Origin: Apiospora phragmitis
Taxonomy: Eukaryota; Ascomycota; Sordariomycetes; Amphisphaeriales; Apiosporaceae
Reading direction: 5' to 3'
DNA length: 64,000 nucleotides
NCBI GenBank assembly: GCA_038363925.1
Contig: JAQQWL010000004.1
Span: 2,480,001 to 2,544,000 of the forward strand
Numbering within the stretch: position 1 is the stretch's first letter; the number at the start of each line of letters is the position of its first letter. Made by a program: the position numbers and the translations under genes. Below the pieces are notes generated by a model. It saw only the letters and a program-made list of their open reading frames with translations. It was not told the DNA's origin and did not search any database. This document shows, piece after piece, positions 21,301-33,274 of the stretch.

Positions 21301-24014
21301 TTTTGGGGAAATGATGGGAGATGATGGTGATAGCGACCATCTCATGAATTGGGGTAGAACGGCGGGATGGGGGATGAGTAAACACCGGAATGTGCTCCTG
21401 CTGACCATCGCACATGGACAACGGCAGCACGCCGGGTTGGGAGCTATGTAGTGGTTGGTCGATTAGTCCAGCAGGGCACATGTTGGAGAAACTCAAGCCG
21501 AATGATGATGGAACTTGCATTTCCGCTGATGCAGGGTCCTTTCCCTCGTCGTCGCCAGGGAGGGAAACGGAGGGAAGAAGAGAAGGATCTCCGTTTCCGT
21601 TGAACCGCGGCATCAGGGTTTCTCGGGTGTGTGTATGAAAGGAATTCGGAACTTTCGTTTATTTCCAGATTCAGTACATATTCTATCTGCCCTGGATGTG
21701 CGCATTCCCAACAAAACTGGTTTGATCGTACTATTGTTGTGTGTATCGTCAATGGACAATGCATAAGGGGAAGTCGAAAACGGACGACGGTATCAATCCT
21801 ATCGTCCAACGCATCGTATGAGAACGGTTCGTTCGTGTGTGTGGTTGTGCATAGACATAGACCCTCCTCTCAATGAATGAATGAGTCTGGTACGTTAGGT
21901 ACGGTAATGGTAACGCAGAGTGAATGGAACCAGGTTACGAATAATAGTCCCAAGGGGTTATGAGGGGGTTGTTGCATTGAGGCACGGCTCACGGGATTGA
22001 TCGTTCGAGGGTTTCGCTGAGGGCCCCCCCCGCCTGCCCAGAACCGCCCCGGCACACGGACAGGGGAATCCAGCCCAGCCCACTGACTGCCCTGGCAGCT
22101 ACTGAGCTATGTACCTAATTTACCTGCGGGGCCCAGGCGGATCAAGGGACGAGACCGTGATCAATGCCTTTCCGTATCGATACCCCACAAACCAGATAGA
22201 TAGTCCCAGGCCAAGCCGAGCCAAGCCAGCCAACCAAGCGAGGAAAAGAGAGGTAATCTAGATAGAGAGAGGCTGGCTGGCTTGACCGACTTAACGATGT
22301 TACCACTGGGAGCAGGAGCGTATGTATCGTATCAACCACCTGGGCACCCGACGTGCCGATGAGCAACATCCTCATTTGACCGCGTCGGTAAACTACCAAG
22401 TAGACACGGCAGGGCGCGCGGGGGGCACATGCTTACACAAGTAAGAAGTGCGGATTGGAATCTCGACGCACTTGACACAGGCACCAGCCAAAGGACCCTG
22501 CGGATCTGGAAAGGATCAGCCAATGAGTGCCATGATGCGCCAATGGTGGCCACCGATTGGTCGGGACCACAGCGATTTCTAGATACGGTGATAACTGGTT
22601 TTAGGTAGTAGTCAGCACGGGGGGGGACACATCCGACCGCTGCCACCACCACCAGCACCCAACAACAGCAGCATACATACCAATTAGTGCATTCCATGCG
22701 TTCCGAAGCGAAAGGGCAACGGAGTTAGGGGTGATTGAGTTTGTTCTTGGGGAATGTAACAAAGTGGTTGGCTGCGGGCAAGCCGGGACAAAACACAACC
22801 GACGGGGACCAGCTAACTAACAAGTGCTAAAACTAAACGTATCGTTCCTCATCCGCGTACCCGTACCAAGCGAAACGGCGTTCCGTTCCCAAGAGGCTAA
22901 CTAGCAGCCATACGAGGGCGCCAAGATAACCCGAACCACCTGTACGTGGTTTCTTTCGCTACGTTTGCTCGCTATGGGAACAAACAAACGAGGCTAATAA
23001 GTAGTGGACTTGCGATGGACGAAACAAGTCATCAGCTGACGACGAGAAACGGTGCGTCTTGGACGAGAGAGAGAGGGAGAGAGGGAGAGAGAGAGAAACT
23101 AGTAGATAGATAGGGGGAGGGGGGTGATGACGAAAATAACATTAGTAACCAATCCAGCCCCCTCTCGCGAGCGAGTGAGCGAGAAGAGACGATGTTCGTT
23201 GAAACCTTGAGGGGATAGCAGTGAGAGAATGGGAGGCTATCAATCAATCAATCAATGAACATTGAAATGATAGGATAAGCAACAAACAACAGGGTGGGGG
23301 GTGATTCTAGCCCGCCCTGGCGAAACGCGAATTCATTCAGTTGACATGACATAACTTGGCGGATTACCAAAGCAATTCCATCATCCATTGATCGGCGACG
23401 GGAATGAACAGGATGAAAGAAAACAACCAAAAAAAGCTACATTCGCGCGGATAAGCTTCCCCCCTTCCAAAAACCGAAAAAGGAGAGAGGATGCAATTCG
23501 GCAATACGGAATCTCTACCTGTAGGATCGATCGTATCCTTTTGACACACAGTAGTGGTGACCTCAATAGCGGTCGTAGACTCACTCATAGCTTCGAAAAC
23601 GGGGGAACGGTTAATTGATAGCTGTGGTACATAACTTACGTACACACATACGCGCATCTAATTCTCGGCCGGATTCGCTTGCCGAGCGCGCAGGGCGAAG
23701 CCGCGAATCGGATATCTCAGCTGGTCCTCCCGATGATGATTCAGGAATGTCGGATTGTCTCCGATGAATAACTGATTACTTAGCACCAAAGTCAAAGAAG
23801 GGGTCCTGTTGACGCAGACACTCCAACGGAGAGAGAGAGCCGAGTCCAAAGTCCGATGTCGCATTGACGCCATCTGTGAATCAATCAAGCATCATCGGCC
23901 AGACTGAGCTTGGGACCGACTGACTCGATAGAGTTGCCCGATTGGGGATGATAGGTCGTGGTATGATGTCGATTGGATTGATCTAGATACATCGGTCGTA
24001 CGACCACAGGCATC
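18344..24014. other. Long GC-normal intergenic region
   Basis: About 5.7 kb without a convincing gene. The longest open frames (155 codons at 19080-19547 minus, 141 at 19419-19844 plus) lack GC3 bias and recognisable motifs. I see a purine tract (23060-23125), a C8 run (22024-22031), an ATCA repeat (23239-23257), and many short TACCTAC/GTAGGTA-like words. It may contain untranslated RNA or long UTRs, but nothing in the sequence proves it. Confidence 0.5.
23060..23125 (+). repeat. Polypurine (GA)n tract
   Basis: An imperfect GAGAGAGGGAGAGA array is followed by GATAGATA and G-runs, almost all purine on the plus strand. It is low-complexity sequence with no further annotation. Confidence 0.8.
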
Positions 24015-24533
24015 TCACAGGTTATGCTGAGACAGATTTAAATTTTGGATTTGAATGGTATTGTATTCTTTCCACTCGCTAGTTAGGTAGTAGTAATAAT
24101 TTGTAACTGATGAATCTCCCAGGCGTTCCAAAACCACTCGACCATTCAGCTCAATTGTAGCTTTTGAGTGCTGTTTTGAGCCATGGGAGCGTTCAGCGCC
24201 CCGCCAACTTGTTCTGAATAACTTCCCGCCTATGTTAATGATGTAATCTTCCGATAGCTTCCGCAACTTGATAAAATCCTTCCTGAGTGGTGAAATCCCT
24301 GTTCTGTCCAATCCAGAGTACCAAAACTCCTTGAACTGTGAGCTGTCATAGAGCTTTTCTGCTATGCGAAGCCCAGTCCGTAGTGATGATGATGATAAAA
24401 AACAAGGAAATGCAAAGTTCGCTGCGCTTGTAAAACATGCCATGCCGTCGTGGTATATTCTTTTTGAAACGCCGCCCAAGATGCAAGAGCAAAAAACACG
24501 AGAGGAGATGATAAAAAAGTGACTCGAGGTCAC
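24015..24533 (-). other. Open frame in phase directly after the TAA of the 24.5-kb gene
   Basis: The TAA stop of the upstream gene is followed in the same frame by GTG and about 172 sense codons ending at 24015. The segment is less GC-rich than the gene above, starts without ATG, and includes SSRVFCSCILGG and NYYYYLTSEWKEYN. It is most likely the 3' UTR. A read-through extension cannot be excluded from sequence alone, though the context TAA-GTG is not a known leaky signal. Confidence 0.3.
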
Positions 24534-25355
24534 TTAGTAAACCAATATAGCAGATACTAAGCGGTTGGGGTTCCGTGGCGGCAGATAGTACCCGTCGTTG
24601 TAGAAATCGGATTTGTCATCATCCTCAGATGCTTTCGAGTTGTATGTCTCGGTAGCTGTGCTTTCCCTCCGCTTCTCGCTGAATGTGGGGATGGATGCAA
24701 AAGGTGGTGACGGTGGCATGCTTTCGTCCTCCGATGATTCGGAGTCCAGGTCGAGCTCGGGTGGTGAGGCGGAGTGCGATGGTGATCGTGTAAGAGTCAG
24801 GGCGGCGTAGTCCTCCTCATCTTCCTCCTCGGCATCATCGTCCAACACTTCGTCCACTTGTATCGTTGGTAATTGTGGTGTGGTGGGTGTGGAGGGCATT
24901 CGCTTCAGGGAAACGACATCAGCCATCTCGACGTCCTCGTCCTCGTCCTCATGGAAGTCACTGTCGTCCGAGTCGGATTCGGAGTCTGAGGAGTCGGCCT
25001 CCCAATCCTCCTCTGTGCGGTCTGGTACCGAGTCGGCCCATTGGATGTGCCTCTCCTCGCTGTTCTTGGGGCTGGCGCCGCGGACGGATTGGTTGAACCA
25101 GCTCTCTTGTTCCCGCTCTGCTTCGGCCAAGTCGAGCATCAGGGAGTCGAGCAGGTTGGCGTGGCCGACCAGGAGTCGGAGGTTGTGATCGGGTTGGGCG
25201 GCCTCGCGAGAGAGCTTCGCCCGGGCCTTGTGGGCCAGGAAGTATGTTTGTGTGATAGACATCTTCTTTGCGAGGGGCGACGATGTGGATGTTTGTTGTG
25301 TTGTTGTAGTAGAGGAAGGGTGTAGAGGAGACGAGAAAGAAGTTGTAGTGACCAT
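24534..25355 (-). CDS. Acidic conserved fungal protein of unknown function, about 273 aa
   Basis: The ATG at 25355 is chosen because its context (CAAAATGG) is strong; the next in-frame ATG at 25262 (MSITQTYF) is also possible. After a Ser/Thr-rich head, the conserved-looking part is YFLAHKARAKLSREA, then DHNLRLLVGHANLLDSLM and AEREQESWFNQSVRGA (about residues 35-100). This looks helical and has the feel of a small fungal family; a relation to yeast Ecm13-type proteins is possible but unverified. The remainder is acidic and low-complexity: several Asp/Glu/Ser runs (about 120-150 and 170-230) alternating with SP/TP sites, ending YYLPPRNPNRLVSAILVY. No signal peptide or membrane span is present, and a nuclear or cytosolic location is inferred from the acidic, phosphosite-rich character. 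It is a single exon with no sign of disruption. Confidence 0.7.
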   Translation of the reverse strand: MVTTTSFSSPLHPSSTTTTQQTSTSSPLAKKMSITQTYFLAHKARAKLSREAAQPDHNLRLLVGHANLLDSLMLDLAEAEREQESWFNQSVRGASPKNSEERHIQWADSVPDRTEEDWEADSSDSESDSDDSDFHEDEDEDVEMADVVSLKRMPSTPTTPQLPTIQVDEVLDDDAEEEDEEDYAALTLTRSPSHSASPPELDLDSESSEDESMPPSPPFASIPTFSEKRRESTATETYNSKASEDDDKSDFYNDGYYLPPRNPNRLVSAILVY

Positions 25356-28300
25356 TTTGACTAGAAGAAGAACAACAACCCGATTTTGTGGTCTGTGTCT
25401 ATTATGGTGCAATGCAATGAGTAGTAGGCAATTTTTCTGGTCGGCCTGTGAGTCAGGCAGCAGAAGCGACTAAGGCGCGCCTTTTTGTATAATTGATGTC
25501 AGGCAGGGTTCAGCAGTCCCAGAAGCTGGATTCGGTGGGGGCCTGCCAGGGTACCGGGGTACTTCGCGAGATGAGACAACGATAGGTGCCGTTTTCGGTA
25601 CCTGGTGCTGGTCGAGTCGGATGAAACGAGGCTCGTGAGCAGTTCCAAGAGGTGCTTAATAGATTGGGTAACACTGGTAAGAAAGGATATAGTATGTAGG
25701 TATATCTTGATCTTGTCTTGTTATAGAATGTCAGGAGTCTCGAGAGGAGAGGAAGGGAATGGTCATGGCGGGCGGAGGGCGATGGATTCTTTTGTAATGC
25801 TGGCGAGGAAAGACGAAGACCCGCCTGATTGAGGGGGTGTGCAGGGAGTAAAGTCGCTGTTCTCATGTGTCCACACACCGACGTCTCGGTCTTAAACGGA
25901 TCAGAAGACAGGATGCCGGAGGGAGCGGCCGGAGGAATTCTGTGCTGTAGGTACCTTAGCTTGGGTACTTCCAGCCTTTACCCGCTCCACAGGCTTGGTG
26001 TCGCTAGCTTAGTATGCAGCTGCTTGTGTAATCCACGTATATGGGCGGTGTACATATGTAATCCGCCGCTCGCAAGGTAGGGAAAGTAATAAAAGTGCGT
26101 ATTACGAATTATGCCCAGTACCTTGCTCCCTTCTAAAAGGCTGTCGCCTAACCCCAGACGGATTTCGGCTTTTGAAGTCCCAAGCCACCCGTTACCTCCT
26201 TTCCCCCCCTCGCTCGTTCTCGCATAATAGTCGTCGTACTTTGGCTTGATCCGTGTCTGTCTCGTGGCTATGGGCTGGCAGGGGGGCCTAGCAGCCTCTC
26301 CATGCTGGATCTTGGCCCTGCCAGGCAATGGGCTGAGGGGCTCCAGCAAACAGCTCCAGTTTGCTTTCATAATTTCTTGCGCATGCTGTAAGCCACAATA
26401 CACGTACAACAATTATTGCCCACCGCGCACACAAAAGTCTCCGGGCGGGCATTGGTAACATCCATCCGCCCATTGTATTTTCCCGGGTACAAAGCAGAGC
26501 GCCGCCCATTTGATAAAGTCCATCGCTTAATTGCTTAACCCCAGCCCGAGCCAAGGCTCCCAGCGACATTTGTAAGAGTCACCGTCGCTCCGTTAGTTGG
26601 CGGTTAGTGCGTGCATATTCCCTCGCTGTGACTCGATCCTTATCTGTGATGTTCCCTTGATTATCGGCCTCGGCTTTGGCTCGGTTGCTGATGAATCCCA
26701 CAAGTCCGTTCCCTCGTTCCTGTCAGCAGCGATGTGCCTGTCATAAAACCTGCTCAAGGCTCCGCTCTTTCCAGAGCGCCGAAAAGAATAAAACAGACCC
26801 CCACTCCAGTACTTGATGGAAAAAAAAAAACGAATTGTTCAGCATCGCGAACAGCCGATTAATAATTCATACCCAACTGTGGATTCCCAAGCCTATACTC
26901 GGCCATTACTTGCCCTTCTGTTCGCTTCCCTCTCATTTGAGCCCTGAAATGAAAAGAATGGGATCGAATCACAGTCGAGAGCAGCAAAGGCCTGGATTGA
27001 GTTCTGGACCGGCATGCGGATTAGATGATCGACTATGCGATTGCACCATTGCGCCCTGGCCATTGACAACATTGCAGCATCATCCATGACGCTTTCGCGA
27101 TGACACGCATCAAACATGTATCGAGGTATCCGTTTCACATTAGCTAACCCACATGATGTCTGGTCAGTCGGAGCATACCTTATTATTGTAGGTCCAGCAC
27201 AGGGCTTGTGTGCCGTGCCGCATCTACAGTAGATACATTTTGTGTATGCAGCATGTAACGTGCAGTCGTGCATGACTGACTACATACCTCCTTGGCTGTA
27301 TACATACCCAATTGAACTATCTCGCGTTCTCCTTCGTTTTTGTTCTGCTGCTGCATGCAGGTGTGGAAATCAAGTTACGGTGCATATCGGCTCACCGTTG
27401 ATTCGATGTGTGGCTGTCTCGCCTGCAACAATTCATTCTGACATGGGATGAATCATCGAACATCAGGCCAACCGAGCTACCGGGACCAGGTCGCCATGTC
27501 GCAGTGTCGCAGGTTGCAGGCCGCAACCCGTGTGAGTCGTCCCCCTTTTCGGGGATGACTCGATACGACTAAAACATGTCATCTCGTTTGGACATCATGA
27601 AGTTCAATCCGTCCCCTTGGTCCCCTTGGCTTGCGGAGAGAGTGTGTCGTTAAATGCCGACCAGCCGCCTATACGACCTACCTTTGCTGAGACGCCATTG
27701 GCCGAGATCCCGAGATCGTTGTGGCTTTGCACCTGATGACGGACACCCCATGCGTATTCACTTTCGTCGCCGTGTTACGACGCATAATAACGAGAATGTG
27801 CCGTTATGCGACATCGTATTGACATTGGCTGATCAATTATCATTTCATTCATTACTTGTACTTTTACTTTTTTTGTTGGGCTTGGTGTCTGCTGGCATAG
27901 CCAGGGTCTTTTTCTCAATGATATGCGCATGGATAGCCACGTCACGCCGGGGTGGTGCCCACGCATGTCCGGCCTGAAACTATGTCCTCTTGCTATTCGA
28001 CGCTTGCGGCGAGGCCATCGTCAAAGGGCCACCGCCCTAACCTTCTCCCCTTTTTTCCCTTAATTTTCCTGACGGATGTGGCTATTGTTTGGTAAGCCAT
28101 TATTGGCTGTTTTCAGGGTTTCTGCCGCAGAATGTGCCCACGACAGGATGGTTGAGGAACAAATAGGAAAATATAGAGTGAATAGTTGGGTCACTTGACT
28201 CTAGGCCCTTGTCTCGTATTTGATGAGCTGTGAAGCTTGGGATGATTTGCGCATGCAAAAGGTACGGTTGTGGAGCGCCCATTGTATGATAGTTGCATAC

Positions 28301-31300
28301 CGCCTGTAGGGCTGAGGAGATCAATTAAACTGACTACAGCAAAGTACATGACTCTAGCAGTCCAACGTAGAAGCTGGCCGGGCCAAGCCACACTCACGCC
28401 TCTCGTCTGCTACTCGCTTCGGTCATCTCCTTTGAGACACGACAGGAGCGTAACGTAGCAGCGCCGTCTGTCCATGTTGATAGGCCGGAATACTAGACAC
28501 AATGTCAATTCAAATCTCATTACCGCCTTTGCGACGTGCTTTGCGACTAGGTTACTGCATGTCAGCAATTGTTACCCAGCCACCATTAGGTACCATTGGG
28601 TTCATCAATCTTCGAAGGTTTTGATAATGGGTACCTGCTTACCTGATTCTTTGCTGGAACGGGAAATTGGAAGCGGAGCAATACTTTTTGGCAATACATA
28701 TTCAACAAGAAGAAAAAAGACCACACACCCCTCACCCCAGCCCTGTCACCGCCAAGCAGGAGGGCCTGATCAGGCAGCGAGATTGGAGGACACCATCTGA
28801 TCACTTGCGACACGCCAACGGTTCACCGGGGCAACGAGCATGCCGCCGCGTGGCCCAGTCTCGGTTTCGTTTTGATAAGAAAAGGTGTCTCACGGGGAAA
28901 CAAGAAAGAGAAGTTGATGGAATCGAAACGTCCCAGCAGGCCGGCGTTGGGAGGATCGCCTGCCCTGAAGTTTCCGACAAGATCTTCCTTCTCGGCATTC
29001 AATGGAGGAATGATAACCTCCGAGTTGCCGGCACGTGCCCGCGCAGCTCGGGCTTCCGGGTTCTCCATTTCGAGGCATTCCAATGAAGATCAGCCCAACC
29101 ATTGGACCATGCAGATTGCTTGTTTGTACGGAGTACTCACATACTCTTAAGTACGTAAGCCAGGGGCTGGTCGCTACTGATAAGATTCCGGAACTCTAGG
29201 ATCTGAATGCAATCTAGGGCGGGTGTGTGAACAGCTAGTAACAACGCCGTTTCGCAGGCTCGCCGTCTTGCTATCGCGCATCTCGCAAAGCGAGGCCCCT
29301 TATCAATATGCTACGGCTATCACGGAACGGGACTGCACTGATGTTCCATGACATCAACATCGATCGAGTACGGAGACCGAAGTTTTTGCCAGGCTGGATT
29401 CTTTGATATTAGACATGCCAATGCGACACTCTTTATTTGATGGGCCTTGATTATCCAGGTAACCGCGATAATCAGGCACCTGCGCGCTCTCCGCTAGCCA
29501 CGCTCCCTTGTAACCATATTTTCCATCAGTCACCACTTTCACCACTTACACCCCTGCCGCTATCCACCGAAGACACACACATTGCCAGGTATCTACATCA
29601 GAATTTGTCGAAAAGAAAAAAAAATTCAGAGAAAAGCAGGGTTCCGGCCGCCTGCTTTGCAAATCCCCTCGCTACCTTAGCCTGATTTGATATCAGGGTG
29701 CTGGCGAGGGGTTGGAAAAGAGATTTGAGTATTTGCTTGCTGTCGAATTAATACCGTTACCCCCTCCCCCCTGGTGCAGTGTGGGCGCGATGCAAAGACA
29801 GCTGACAGTCGATGGAGCAATGGTTGCTCCGCTAGTTCCCTCCTTTAGTTCCAATCCGACCACCTGGTGCAGCCGCTTGGCCGCTCTTTCCATCCTCTGC
29901 CTCGTGCACGCCCGCAACGCACGTACGCACTCGCATATCAATCGGCGGCAGCAGCAGCACAGCAAAAAGTCTGCCCTGATATTGTGGAGCAATAGCGAGC
30001 AATGCATCGGGGATATGGGCATTTGACAAGTGTGGTAAATCCGAACGCCAAGACGGGCGCTGAACCCTTTCACCAGTTCTTACCACCGGCTGAACTCTTT
30101 ACACTCAAGCCTCTCGCCAACCCAATTACGAAAGACGACCCCTCCTCTCATCATCAGCTGGAAGAACTAATAACTGACATCCCCCCTTGACATGACTCAA
30201 CCCGCGCCCGTCCTGCGGTTCGGTTCGGGCTGTTGGATGAATTCCAATGTCCGCTGAACAATCCCGAGAAAAGGTCATTTGATTTGCCGAGATGCATCTT
30301 ATCTTGTACACTGCTTGACACGTCTTTATGTGCTGGCAATTCCATGGTATTTTCCAAGTATCTACATCATCCTTCGGCTGCGGCAGCTAAATTGTTTCCG
30401 ACTGACCCTGTCTCGGCTCGGAGACGGCGTGTCCCTTTTCTTTTCCCCCTTTTCCGCTTGAATCAAGCCAAGCCCCAAACCCAAGCATAAAACGTCATCG
30501 CGTCCGAAAAGCTGGGCGGTGCGGGTGTTCAGGAACGTCAACTCTAAAATCAAGGTTTTACTGTATGTACTTGTAATGGACGTCTTGTGCAATCCATCCT
30601 GCGCTGAACCGACAGCACGCAAACCATGTACCTTTCGAAGAAACCCCCTTTTGACCTCGGATCGGTGATCGATGTCTTGTGATTGATGCGGCTGCTTCCC
30701 GCAACTAAAATAGATCACAAGGTTGCTAGCTACCTGCTCAAGTACGTACGATCCAGCAAGGCAAAGTTCAACTCTTGCATGAAGTATTGCGCTGAATGAC
30801 TATATTTGACTGGAAACATAGCAAGTGAGCCCTGGGATCGAAAGCAGCCTGCTAGGATTGGTCAACCTACCGGTGTTCAGGCCTTTCAGCACATCATATA
30901 GGTTCAAACAGATGGGACGGTGTTTTTGGAAAACATCGGTCACACACTGTATTTTGGTGCGAAAGCTATGCTTCACACTACTGTAATACCTGGCTTGGGG
31001 AGTTAAACATATGCATGTAGAGTCGTATGCAGCCAAGTAGGTACCGTGAACTACCCGCTTCAATGAGGCTCTCGAGACGATGGACTCTGGGATCTTATGC
31101 TTTGGGATGGAACGAAGTCTATGCATAGTTGGATGTTTTTCTTGTGCGCGAGTAGATCAGACAGCTCGATGGCTCGGGCAGCCCAAGCCCTGCCCCCTAA
31201 ACCCATCTGATCGATTCCCTTTCTAAAATCCAGGTACCGACCGCCTTGAATCATGTTGACAAGCACGTAAAGGGGGGGAGGGAGCCCGGGCTGTTTCCGG

Positions 31301-33274
31301 TGTCTGCGATGCGCCAAGCGGCTTGGACGCTTTGGCTTCGAAGATATTTCATCATGGCACCACGGCCGCCGCCGCCGCGCAACAAACGCGATTCGTGAAT
31401 GACATGCTGTAGCCGCGTCTTGGCGCCCGCTTGGGCGAAATGCCGCGCGCAGGCCGCATGCGCAACTTTGACATCGTTGTTATACTTGGTTTTCGATCTC
31501 CTCCTTTCTCGATGACCTCAGCCAAGAGCCCTTCCCTCCCCCCTCTCGTACCGATGGTCTGAAAATGCTTGGTAATGCTGTCTATCTTGCATGTCTGCTT
31601 GACGTGGCCGTCAGAGCGAGGGCCACCGAGGCCTTGGCCGTCCGGCAAGAAGTCGGAGGATCCAAAGCAAATCGGTTACATGACACAAGTCCACGCACAC
31701 CGAGGTTCCTTCCGGCGGAGGGGTCGTCTTGGCAGGTCCTCTTCGTTCCATCTAGATTCAATATCAAGTCCTCCCGGTCGCATTTGCTAATTCCAAGCTT
31801 TCTCTGCCTTGACCCAGGGAAGTCCTTCATCGGCTTGGCGGTCGTTCATCTCACGGCCAGACCATATGCTTACGTGTTCTTGATTTCGCCCTGAGGATCT
31901 GACCACTCCTCTTGTTCAGGAATCCATGGAGTTCATTTGCAATTACACTATGCGGGTTATTCTTCCTATCTATCAAACTTTTGCCAATGTGCAGTTGTAT
32001 TGAGGCTCCAGGGGTGGTTCTCTCAGGGAAGGTAACTTACATGTAATTGGTGCATTTCATTGGCTCGGAACTGGCTCCCAGCTCTGTTGGAGCTGACGGT
32101 CTTAACGTTTAATACGGACTGGACTCTCCCATACTTCCCTGGGCCATGAACCGCCCGCGCAGTCGATACTTGCGGATCGGATAAGGGGTAAATCTCCTTC
32201 TCGCATCCCATTACGGGGCTTAGGTAGACCCCGGACAGGCGTTGACCGGGGTTACATATCTACATGCGTATGTATGTGGCTGGCGCGCGGCGTCTGACGA
32301 GTCCGAATGCTGACACCGCCCCTGAAGATGTTACCGGGCTTGTTACGGCGCCGAACCCCGACCAATTCCTTCCTAATTCTTGAACGTACCTGTGTATGTT
32401 TAGAAGAAGATAGTCAGTGATAGTAATAATGAAATATCTGTAACGACGCAGATCGACGCAAACTGGTGCGCAATCTCCTTCCCATTCTTGGCGCTTCATT
32501 CACCGACGGCCAGGAGAGGATGACGAGGATTCACACGGGGAAAGGAAAATTCCTCAAGGGTCTGTATCCACATTGACCGATTGTGCTCGAAGGGGTGGGG
32601 GCGGGAAAGGAGCGCATATGTATTGTCAGGGCGCATTTGCGAAATGGGGTTGACAGTACATACCTACTCGCCAGCAAGCCAACAGCATACAAGTCTCCAG
32701 GCCGGCGTCAGCTGAAGTAATACACACCGACCAGACCCTTCCCTTCCATTCCAACCCCTCCTTCTAGATAAGAGGAGGGGGGCTATGTTTCATCCTAATC
32801 CCAAAGGATGCGAGTGAGAGCGAGAGGTGACAGGGAGGCCACGCGATAGAGCTGAGTTGGGACCCCTGTCTGCCAGGGGCATGCATGGAAGATACTCGTT
32901 CTGACGGCTGCCGTCAGCTTACATACATTCGGCGCCGTCTCTCGATGCCCTGGTATGATACGATGGAGCCGCACATTCGGTAGAGCATCCTCATCTGGTT
33001 AGCTACTTCAGTTATCGTCGTCTGACAAAGCTCCCAAAACCCCGATGGAGCGGAAGTACCAGTAGGCGATGCAGTTGAAGATACGGAAAGGATGTTAGTG
33101 AACAATGCATAACTTCTGAAATTCAAGTCTCCGTAACACGCTTTTTGACGCCGATGCGCCGCTCTATGTAGATCTATTATGGACTAACACCCAACGCCCA
33201 ATCAGTCATAAAATGTAAGTAAGCATGTAATCCCAGGCAGGAAAACTGAATGCCCTCGGAGGGAACGAAAAAGT
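25356..33274. other. Long GC-normal intergenic region, 7.9 kb
   Basis: No frame here shows coding composition or a recognisable motif. The overlapping 60-145-codon frames on both strands are what random 50% GC sequence yields. The left kilobase is the promoter and leader side of the 24.5-kb gene, and the right end is the 3' flank of DBP8. I found no tRNA with matching A and B boxes and no long repeats. A long non-coding transcript, or a gene with many short exons, would not be visible by this reading. Confidence 0.45.

Noticed and set aside
28667..29086. 139-codon plus frame and overlapping minus frames
   Set aside because: Several overlapping frames of similar length on both strands and none with coding character.
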